Positions 42,566 through 52,700 of a stretch of DNA of 64,000 nucleotides are shown here, piece after piece (position 1 is the first letter of the stretch; each line of letters opens with the position of its first letter). Source of the stretch: Feifania hominis. GTDB taxonomy: Bacteria; Bacillota; Clostridia; Oscillospirales; Feifaniaceae. Position numbers and translations under genes: made by a program. The DNA is taken from the NCBI RefSeq assembly GCF_014384765.1, contig NZ_JACRSP010000002.1, positions 372,001 to 436,000 on the forward strand, in the 5' to 3' direction. The notes beneath the pieces were generated by a model. The model was not told the DNA's origin, made no database searches, and was given only the letters and a program-made list of their open reading frames with translations.

Positions 42566-43036
42566 ATGCCGCAGAAAGCAACGCAGAATCGCACCATAGC
42601 ACAGAATAAAAAAGCCTTCCACGACTACTTTGTTGAGGAGAGCTTCGAGGCGGGCATCTCGCTCGCCGGCACCGAGGTCAAGTCCATCCGCGCGGGCAAG
42701 GTCAATTTAAAAGACGCCTATTGCACCGTGTCGGGCGGTGAGCTGCGCGTGGTCGGCATGCATGTCTCGCCCTATGAAAAGGGCAACATCTTCAACAAGG
42801 ATCCCCTGCGCGAGCGAAAGCTCCTGATGCACAAAAAGGAGATCATGCGTCTGTACGGCTGCGTCAAGCAGGACGGCATGGCCATCATCCCGCTGTCTCT
42901 GTATTTTAAGGGGTCTCACGTCAAGGTGCAGGTCGGGCTGTGCCGCGGCAAAAAGCTGCACGACAAGCGCGACGCCATCGCCCGAAAGGACGCGCAGCGC
43001 GAGATGGACCGCGCCATGAAAGAACGAAACCGGTGA
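42566..43036 (+). CDS. smpB: SsrA-binding protein SmpB
   Basis: 156 residues. SmpB binds the tRNA-like part of tmRNA and brings it to stalled ribosomes. All core segments are present: IAQNKKAFHDYFVEESFEAG, LAGTEVKSIRAGKVNLKDAY, HVSPYEKGNIFNKDP and the basic tail GKKLHDKRDAIARKDAQREM that inserts in the mRNA channel. GGGAGGAGG precedes the ATG. Its RNA partner ssrA starts 14 bases after the stop codon, so the two are likely co-transcribed. Confidence 0.97.
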   Translation: MPQKATQNRTIAQNKKAFHDYFVEESFEAGISLAGTEVKSIRAGKVNLKDAYCTVSGGELRVVGMHVSPYEKGNIFNKDPLRERKLLMHKKEIMRLYGCVKQDGMAIIPLSLYFKGSHVKVQVGLCRGKKLHDKRDAIARKDAQREMDRAMKERNR

Positions 43037-43049
43037 CACCGGCCCACAT

Positions 43050-43398
43050 GGGGGCGTAATGGCTTCGACGGGGGTCTTGCAGCCGGGATAGCGAGCCGAG
43101 ATTTACGGGATCTCGTAAAACACCGTAATTTAAACACAAACGCTAATAACAGAACATTAGCCGCGGCCTAATTTAGGCTGCCGTCCCACCCGGGAGTACT
43201 GCGGCCCGGGCTGGGGCGTCGATGAGCAGTGAACGTGCGCCGGGTAAGATTTGCCCCGGCCATGAACCATGAATCTACCGACCGCACAAGCCCGCTCTTT
43301 GGCGTGTGCGCGGGGGAATCCCAAACATAGAGCTACGCTCGTAGAGGTCCCCGTGAATGGACTTTCGGACAGGGGTTCAACTCCCCTCGCCTCCACCA
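43050..43398 (+). ncRNA. ssrA: transfer-messenger RNA
   Basis: The RNA starts GGGGGCGTAATGGCTTCGAC and ends with the tRNA-like GGTTCAACTCCCCTCGCC region and an encoded CCA at 43396-43398. The reading frame of the tag is at 43142-43171: GCT AAT AAC AGA ACA, then TTA GCC GCG GCC TAA, giving the peptide ANNRTLAAA, whose LAA-like end is the usual protease signal. It lies directly behind smpB. The length of 349 bases is normal. Confidence 0.97.
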
Positions 43399-43440
43399 CG
43401 TCGTCGCGGACGTCATATCGTTCGCGACGACGTTTTCTTT
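43398..43440 (+). terminator. terminator of ssrA
   Basis: ACGTCGTCGCG pairs with CGCGACGACGT across a 14-base loop, followed by TTTTCTTTTT. The left arm starts at the last A of the encoded CCA. Confidence 0.85.
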
Positions 43441-43485
43441 TTCAAATCAAACGTCATCTCTCACTCATTTTGTCGCTCCTCCTTT

Positions 43486-43708
43486 CAAAATCGAACCCAC
43501 TTCGTTGGGCTTCGATTTTGTGGCCGCCTTTCGGGCGGCTTTTTACGTTGCCGAAAAAATATCGTTTTTAACCGTCCTTTGTACTCAGAAAACCGCCATT
43601 TCTGGCGGTTTTCTTGTTGTAATGCGGGTTTCAGGCATACCAGAGGGTATTTTCGATGCGGGGCTGTCAAGAAAGAGGCACAGATGCCCGGCGGGCATCT
43701 GTGCCTCT
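43486..43708. other. gene-free stretch with a series of hairpins
   Basis: Between ssrA and the giant gene (43441-43763) I see no gene. It holds CAAAATCGAA/TTCGATTTTG at 43486-43520, GCCGCC-TTTC-GGGCGGC with five T at 43523-43544, GAAAACCGCCA/TGGCGGTTTTC at 43588-43613, and a 16-bp stem (AGAGGCACAGATGCCC with its complement) at 43674-43708. The last is the probable terminator of the giant gene on the minus strand (TTTCTTG follows); the others read as plus-strand terminators. Confidence 0.7.
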
Positions 43709-43763
43709 CAACTGAAAAAACTTCTTTCTGGGTGTAAGGGTAAGTCCCTGACTAGGCGTTAAG

Positions 43764-46700
43764 TCATTTTGTCTCGGTGGGTTGTTGGCAAAAGCGCATG
43801 AGCATGGCCGCTGCCTCTGCTCTGGAAGCCCGGCCTTGGGGGTCCAGAATACCACTACCCTTGCCGTTGATGATCCCGGCGTCCACAGCCCAGCGCATGG
43901 CGTTGTCTGCAAAATCGCTCACCTGGTCGGCGTCGTCAAAGACCAGAGCCAGGTTTGGCACCGGGGGTTGGCCGGCGTAGCGGTAGAGCATAGCCGCCAG
44001 CTGCTCTCTTGTAATGATATCGTCGGGACCAAAAGTGCCGTTGCCGTAGCCGCCGGCGACGTTGCGCAGCCGGGCCCAGTACACCGCCGTGCCATACCAG
44101 CTGTCGGCGTCTACGTCCTGATACGGGGCGCCCCAAGGCTCGTTTTCCATATCCGGGCTGCCGTCCAGTCTCCACAGGATGGTGGCAATCATGCTCCGGC
44201 TGGTGGAGATGTCAGGGCTGAACGTGGTGTCGCCGGTACCTCCCATCAGCCCGTTTAGGCAGACGTATTTCACAGCTTCATAGTACCAGGCATCACCAGA
44301 TACATCTGTGAAAGGATTATCCCAGGGGATTTCTATGCGGAATGCCGCTCGTATGGTGACTTCCTCATCGGGCATCAGGAAAGCATAGCCCTGCCCCTCC
44401 TCGAGAAGTGTGACCGGAGTGCCCGACTTTCCTGTGATGGTGAGCGTATCCAGCTCGTAGCCTGCCTCCGGCCGGATGGTCAGCAGAACCTTATCGCCTT
44501 TTTCAGCGGTCTCCCGGTCAGCTGTCACCATGCCGTGTTCAGCCTCCTCAAGGGTGATCTTGTGGCCCGCGCTGACAACTCCGCCGCCGGGGAATATGGC
44601 GGCAGGCTTGCTCCAGCCGATGGCAAAGGGAGACAGGCTTGTGACGGTGAAAGAGATACCGTCCGGGCTCTTGGCCGGTTTAATGGATTCCGAATCGCCC
44701 ACAATATGTCCGTTCATATCGGTGGTGAACATGTGAATGACCGTGTAGTTGTAGCTGTCATCCAGCCCGGCGCCCAGGTCATCGTAGGAAATGCTGACCT
44801 TGATACCGCCCTCGGGGAACTGTTCTTTCGTGGCATTCTGCCAGTTCAGACCACCATCCGTGGTGTACTGCAGTCTGATGTCGAGCAGGGAGATATTGCT
44901 TCCAACCCGACTGTCCAGCCTGGTGACTTCTGTGCGCAGAGCCGCCTGAAGCTGCTGGATGGTGCTGAATTTTCCGGCAAGCTCATCCGGCACTGCAGTC
45001 AGCTCACTCTGGACCGTCTGGAACTGCAGAGACGTTGCGCCCAGGGTAATCTCTTTCGCCACATCAGAAATTGCGATGGTGACGCTGCCGTCTTCGTTTC
45101 TGACGACGGTCAGGTTTTCTCCCACGCTGCCGCTCAGGCAGTCCGTACCGTTGATGGTCAGCTCGGTCAGATAATGATCCTCATCCGGTTTGACCGTGAA
45201 AGTCAAATTACCGCCCTTGCGAATCTGCGTGTCCGGCGCGCCCGGGTAGGCTTCAGCTGGGATGCGTTCCACAGCAACAATGGTGTATCCAGCACCGCTC
45301 GTTGGAATATCAAAGCCCTGGTAGGGTTCAAATTCCACTCGAACCTCCAGCTCACAGTCAAGGCTGGGTACGGTCAGCTTATTGCTCAGAGGGTGTTCCA
45401 TCTCGATGTCCAGGTCCAGCTCATCCATCGTCTTCCAAGTGACCGGCTTGCCGTTCACCGTCCACCGGGCCACCATATGATTACCATCTGCGCCGGTGTT
45501 CGGTTCTGCGGTAAATACCAGCGTACTGGTGGCCGCAACGGTGTTGCCCGAATCTCCGGGACTAAATACCTCCCCATTCTGGGTAGCCGTCAGCTTGCCG
45601 TTTTCCCCTGCGGAGAACTTGACGTTATAGCCGCCCTGGCTGGCGAATACGGCCTGCACCTCCATGTCCTCGATGATGTCGGTCAGCGTGAACGGTTCTC
45701 CTGCCTCGCCGGGTGTGACCTCACCGCCTACCCGCCAGTGGAGCAGGTCATAGTAGGGGTCCGGCTCGGCAATGAGAGTGAAGCTGCCGTGACGGCTCAC
45801 CGTGGCCGGGCTCTCGCTGCCATTCACAGCGGCAACGGTACCGCCCTCAGTTGCAGAGAAGGTAACGGTATGGGTGTTGCGTGCCATGGTGACAGATACG
45901 GTGGTGTCGCCCTGAATGGTGAGCGAGTAGGTTTCATCGGTGCTGTTCACCTGCCTCTTGTTTACCGTCCAGTACGCCACCTCGTAATTCTCCTCCGGGA
46001 CGGCGGTAAATAGGACGGTCTGGCCGCCGGTAACCTCGCTGCCCTCCACATCAGCCGTCAAGGTGCCGTGCTCCGGCTGCTCATAGGTCAGCGTATAGCT
46101 GCCGCCCCGGAATACAGCCTGAATCTGATACGGCTCTGTCTTTGCCTCTACGCCGACAGGCACAGTCCACTTCAGTTCATTGCCGCCCCCCGCCTCTTCG
46201 CCGTCCACCATCCAGCGGTCCAACTCATAGCCGGCCTTCGGTTTGGCGGTAAAGAGCATCTCGGTACCACCGCGGACAGCGTCATCGCCGTCCGCCCGCT
46301 TGTCAAAAAGAACCTGGCCGTAGCGGTCTCCGCTCCAGGCCACCGGGTATTCGATGGGCTGGAAGACCGCCCGAATCTCGGCGCCGGTCTTGTTTTTATC
46401 GGCATCGACCGGAACGCTATAGGTAAACTCCGTCTTGTCCGAGCCCTCCTGCGCCAAGCCGTTTACTGTCCAGTGCTGAATCTCATAGCCGGTGTTTCCC
46501 TCGGCGGTGAATGTGATGGATGCCCCCGGATTCAGCACAATATTCTGCTGCGCCTCTGTTCCTCCGCTGAGTTTGGCAGATGTAATGACGCCGTCGACAG
46601 CGCCGAAATTAACTCTGTCGCCCACTGCGGTAAACTCCACCGTGACGGTGTTTTCCCTGCGCAGATTCTCCTTCGCCACGGGCAACTCAAGGCCAATGTA

Positions 46701-49700
46701 GAAAGAGGCTTCGCTTCCCTGGGCCATGATATCCTCTGTCTCACCGTTTTCATTCGTCCACGTCCATTTCTGTACCCGGTAACCCTCATCAGGCACCGCG
46801 GTAAAGGTGAGGGTGGAGTCCTCGTGGATGGGTGTGCCGCTGGCAAAGTCCTCCTGTAAATAAGCAGGCATTTTCTTGCGGCTGGCGTCAGCGCGCAGAG
46901 TGCCGTGGGCGCTTCCGTCCACCTCGTGGACGGAATGGGTGATGGTGTAGGTGGGTATCTTCTCAAACTCAACCGCAACCACAACCTCTTCGCTTTCAGC
47001 CGTCCTCACCGTAAAGGTCTGGTTGTCGGTCAGGGCGTGCTTTTCCACCTCCTGCGGCTCCCCGTTGACCTCTATGCTGCCAACACGGTAGTTCTCCCCC
47101 GGCGCGGCAGTGAATATCAGTTCGGTGCCGTTGTAGACATAGTCGCCGCTGTTCACCGCAGCTCCATCGGCTGTGGCGGTTACATCGCCGAAGCCATCAG
47201 AGGCATCGGGATCGCTGGTGGAGACATCGATCGTAACCTTAGGCTTCCTGGCCACCACTACGTTCACGGTGGTATCTTCGGATAGCTGCGCAAGTGACCA
47301 GCGCATCTGCTCCCGGTCATGGCTCACGCCCCATCCGTCTTTCTCCCAGCGGACCAGCTCGTAGTCCTCCGCCTCATCAAAGACGAAGTCGATCTGGCTG
47401 TTGGCGATCTGCTGCTTCCCGGAGAATATCTCCCGGTCGCCAAGGAAGGCTCTCAGGGTACCCGCGTCAGCGATTGGAGCCCCACTCTGGTCTACCACAT
47501 CAAAAGTCAGCCGGAATGTGGTGGCCTCGTCACTGACCACCAAGCGAACATTCATATCGTTCTGAAGGTTTTGTATGGTAAAGGTTTCACTGGCACCTGA
47601 TACCTGAGCCCAGCTTCCGTCAGCCTGCTCCACTTCCCAACGGATGGGGGAGACACCGGGGAGCAGCTCAGCGGTAATGGTCACCTGAGAGCCATTGACA
47701 GCGGTGCCCGACGCGGTACCTGTTGCGGTCAGATCGTCTGTCTTGAAAGTCACGCCAGATGCGTCGGCTCCCCGCTCATCCACCGCGCCGTAGGTGACGG
47801 TGAGGCCTCTCTTCTGCTCGAAGGACACGGTGACATTGAGCGGTCCCTCAGCCACATTTTCCAGGGTCAGGGCGTTCTGGGCAAAGACAGTGTCGGTGCC
47901 GTCATAGGTTTGGACCACGCCGTCAACTTTCCACTCCCGCACCACATAGCCGCTGCCGGGTTTGGCATTGAAGATTACCGTACTGCCAGCCACCACATTG
48001 GCGGTAGGGCCAGTGATCTCCTTGCCATTGTTGATTGCAGTCAGAGTACCACCGCTGCCCTCTGCCCGGAAGTTCAGCACAGTGGAAGAGCTGGTAAATG
48101 TGACCTGCACCTCCAAGGCCTGATCCAGTCCAAAGTAGTTCAGACTCAGTCCCCCGTTCCCCAGGACAATTTTGTCGGTGTTTTCCACGACGCGCTGGTT
48201 GTTCACGGTCCAGCTCTGTACCTGGAAAGAGGGATCGATGGGTTCCGCCAGGAACAGAAGATTGCTGCCGGCGGGCAGACTGTTCCCAGAGGTAATCGTG
48301 GTGCCGCTGGCGTAGGAGCCCGTCAAGGTGCCGTTGATATCAGCCTCAAAGCGTACCGGAAAGGCATTTGCCAGCACAGTGACCACACTCTTTTTCAGCT
48401 CGACAACGTATTTGGACAGGAAGTCCTCCTTTGCTTTGCGCTGCACCTCGCCGGCGTCCTCCATGTCAGCGGCGTAGGCCACCATGAGATCGTGCGGCCC
48501 GGCTACAGGTTCAGGGCCGCCGGTGAGGCAGAACAGATCGGAAAGAGTCTCCCCATAGATGGTTTCGTCTGCGGATACCAGACCGGGTGTCAGTGTGATC
48601 TCACCCAGGTAGTCGTTCAGGTTAAAGTCCTCCAGCTTTTCCGCAGAGATATCGGCCAGTTTGGGCGCGGTCACGGTGATGGGCCTGGGCTCTACGGTGA
48701 GCACCTTGCTGGCCACGATTTCACCATCTTTGGATGCGGCGATTCGATATCGCCCAGGGACAAGGGTCTGACCTCTCTTCCAAGTAAGAGCCGTGGTGTC
48801 AAACCCGTTTTCGTCGGCGCCCGCAGCACCCGTTCCCAGGAAAGGATAGGCAGTGAAGACCGCACCGCCGGCGGTACTGTCCGTAGTCAGTTCGCCGCCC
48901 TCCATCTTCCAGGTGATAAATTGCGGGTTGATGAGTTCCCCATAGGTCACACTGTCCGCCAGCTTCAGATCATAGCCTGTTGCCTCCTGATCGCGATAGG
49001 CATAGTAGGTGATGGGCGCTGAGGAGGAGGGCATGGTGGCCCCGCTCCCCTGATACTGAGCGATAATCTGATATACGCCGGGGGTCTTGGGAATCCAGGA
49101 TGCTGTTCCAGGTCCGTCCCCAGTCCGTTCAGCCGAAATGCTCTGGGCCGCGCCGGTGGTGGTGTTGATAATCTGAAAGACGATGCTGCCGGTGGTGGAC
49201 CCCGGTCCGGCAACGGTGGCAGTCAGGGTGACCGGTTCGCCGTCATGCTTCTCTTCACGGTACACCTTGATTTCGGCCGTTTCAGCCTGGTTTCCGGGTA
49301 CGGCCAGAGGAGTAACCATGCCGCCCTCTGCGGTACCCAGTATCCCACCATATTCTTTGAGCTCCAGTTTGGTATAGGTGACTACTGTTTTATCCTCTCC
49401 CCCCGGCTCTTCGGAGCTCTGCGTGTCCTCCGTGCGAATGTAGTAGAATTCGCCGTTTTTATACACTTTCTCCTCATCTGTGCCGCCGCCGTAGGCATAA
49501 ACCTCGTAGGGCGTCTCGTTTTCCGTGACAGTACCCGGCACATCGGACCACACTTCCTGCGGGTCGCCCAGATAGGTCAGATTTTCCAGCCCGTCCTCGG
49601 GATAGGCATCACCGTCAAACTTTTTCACTTCCTGCAGGGTGGATACACCATCCCCACCCTCCAGGTAGACATAGAATTTGGGGTCTGCGCTGGTGTCCTT

Positions 49701-52700
49701 CTTTTGATACAGAGTCAGGGTGGTCTGTACCAACTGGTCCTGAGTCAACTCTGCCTCCTGCTCCCCGGACTGCTTCACAGCCACGCCCTGAGCAGCGAAC
49801 AGGTTGTAGGTCTCCCCGTTAATCTCCTCTGTCCGCTGCGCGTCGGAGCGCAGGTCCTCCAGGTTGACAACCAGCTTGCCGCTCCCGTCTACCAGGCAGT
49901 CCGCCAGAGCGGTGAGCTCGATTTTGGAGTCATAGACAGCCGTGGCAATACCGGCTTCGTCCGGCTGCTGCGCGGTCAGCCCATTGAGCAGATAATAGAG
50001 GCCATCCTCCTGGCAGAGGTAGACCTGGTCTGCACTGCCGCCCTCAAAGTTATTGACATAAGCCTGGTAACTCTCATACGTGCCGCTTCCCTTGTCAACC
50101 ACATAGGTCTTGGTGACCCGTTTGGTGTCCGTCTGTGTCGCTGTGTAATTCGACTGGCCGGCGACATTCCCCACCTCCAGCGTGGTGTCGCTGCGATCCT
50201 TGCCCACCCAGAGGGTGGCCACGTCGCTGTAGACAGACACCTTGGTCATGGAACTGGTCAGGCCGGATACCATACAGCGGTACTCTGTGCCGTCCATCTG
50301 CTGTGTCACTGCGGGCAATGTCAGCTGGTATTCTCTGGCCCCGTCCACCGGCTTCCAGACCCCGGAGCCGGACTTGCGGGACTGCCACTGAAAGTTCAGT
50401 TGGGCGGCAGGGCCCCCGTTGAACTGGGCGGATACCAGAAAGGAGGCATCGCTGCCCGGGCGCACTCTTGCGTCCTCAGGGTGCTTTGAGATGATGGGCA
50501 GCGCCTGGCCCGAAGCCCCGATGACCACAGACACAGGAGTGGTATACCCCGAGTAGACCTCCTGGGTTCCATCGTAGCCCACAGCCCGGACGGTATACTG
50601 GTATTGGACATCCGGCTTCAGCCCGGTGGCTGTAAAGGTGTAGTAGTCACCGTCCTCATCCTCTTCGGCTTCGCTCACCCTGCCCAGAGTGTAGTACTCA
50701 TCGTCCTCCTCCAAATAGAGGGCCACTTCGTACCACAGAGCGGTGTTATAGCCCGCCTCCCAGGTCAGGATAGCGGTATCCTCATCCGGGACGACAGCCA
50801 GGTTGGTGGGCCGGCTGGGGGGCTGTTTGACGCTGTTCGGCTTGATGATGTAGCTGAGCACAGGGACGATATAGTCCTCGATCTGGGCCTCCCAGGTGAA
50901 AAATTTCCACTGGAAGCCGTAGTCGTCCCTGAAGTCCTTCGGCACGCCGGCCACAGTGCCCGAATAAGTCAGCCCCGAGGTGCTGGTGACGCTCTGCGCT
51001 GAGCCGGAGGAGGCCCCGGCGGTAGCACCGACACAGAAGCCGCCGGCCCCCGCGCCAATCTTGGTATCAAAACTATGGGTCAGCTCTTTTGTAACCGTCG
51101 TGCTGCTGCTGACGCTGATGGACTGGGAGTTCACCGTGTTTTCGCTGCTGGCGTCCATCCAGTTGCTGCTGCCCATGGTCGGTCTGCGGGTTCCCGCCTC
51201 CGATGTGCGGTAGGTCTGTGGCTGGCCGGGAACAGCGGACACGATATCCGGGCCGATGACCGGATCACCCAGCTGGCCGGCCAACTCGTTGTATCGTTCA
51301 ATGGGCATCAGGTAGTAGGCCGGCTCCTGAGCCTCGGAGATGTTCATCTCGCTCTTGTTGCCGTCTGTATCGGTGACCGTATAGGTGTAGACAATGACCG
51401 GTGTGCGCATCAGAAGCACCTGATTGTAGTCCCGGCCGATCTCGTAAGACATATCATAACTGTATTCCGTGGTCTTTTCCGTCTCGTTGCTCCACTCGGA
51501 GGAGAAAGAGGCTTCCATTTCAAACTTGGCCGCCTCAAAGAACAAAAACTGAAACTCCTGCTCAAAGCTGACGTAGGCGCCGGCGCTGGTGGAACTGGTC
51601 TCGCTGCTGCCGGTTCCGCCGCCGGTTGAGGTTCCGAAAGCGGTAGAGCCGGAAGTCTCGGGATACTCATCCACCAGATCCTCGAAGTAGGGGCTGGCCT
51701 CCAGAATGGCCATGATCTCGGGGTCGGCGAAAGTGTACTGCTTTCTCTCATAGTGGGCCAGCATACCGTCGTCGGTGTCAATATCCGGGGCGGTGAGGGC
51801 CACGCAGGCGGAATACCAGGGCCAACGCTCATATACGTTGGTACCGTAGTGAGTGGCGTACAGGCCGGTGCCGTCCATGACCTTTTTGGTGGGAACCCCT
51901 TGCTCGTTGGTCCCGGGGTCAAAGGTCAGGCCCGCGATCCAGTGCTTGTCTCCCCTGTAAGTCCATTGGTCGTAGAACGGTCTATCGAACTCACACCGCA
52001 GCTTGTTGCCCACCACAAAGAAGACGGATTCGCGCCCGGCGGTGTTTCCATCAAAATTGCCGATAACGGGCTGACCAACATATTTCCGATAGCTCACGTA
52101 CTTGTCAGTCTCGTTTGCGCCCATTTTGGCCGCTTCAAATCTCCCGTTGTCCCCCAACTGGAAGATATGGCCCTGAGCGAACAGGTAGGGCCGGGTGCCG
52201 AAGCCCTCGAGCAGAACGCAGCCGACGGAGATGGGGGGATTGTCGGCGTAACTGGACTCCGCATCGGCCCAGTCTCCCCACCCTGTGCTGCTCTCGTTAC
52301 GCACATAGGTGCCCACAGGGACCATGGGCGGGCCGTTGGTTCCGACACCGCCGCGCGGGCAGGTTCTCAGCTCATAGCCAGTGCCGTCCGCCCCCTCGCC
52401 GCAGTCGATGGTTGTGATCATCAGGGCGGTACGTACCACATCGTCGCTGTACCAGCACTTGTCGTCGGCGGGGATGCCTACGGTGACAATCTCCGCCTTG
52501 CTGTCCCCGTCAAAGTCGCCGATGGCAGAGGCGGCAGAGCGTAAGAACCAACCCTCGTAGCCGGTCTCTGTATTTTTGTCCCGCCAGTTTTTCGCAGTAT
52601 CGTCATAGACGTCAGCCAGCTGGGTGCGAAAGACTTTCTGCCAATCGCCATTTTTGTCTGTTTTATATACCAGTACTAGAGAGGCGGTGCTTCCGGTGTT

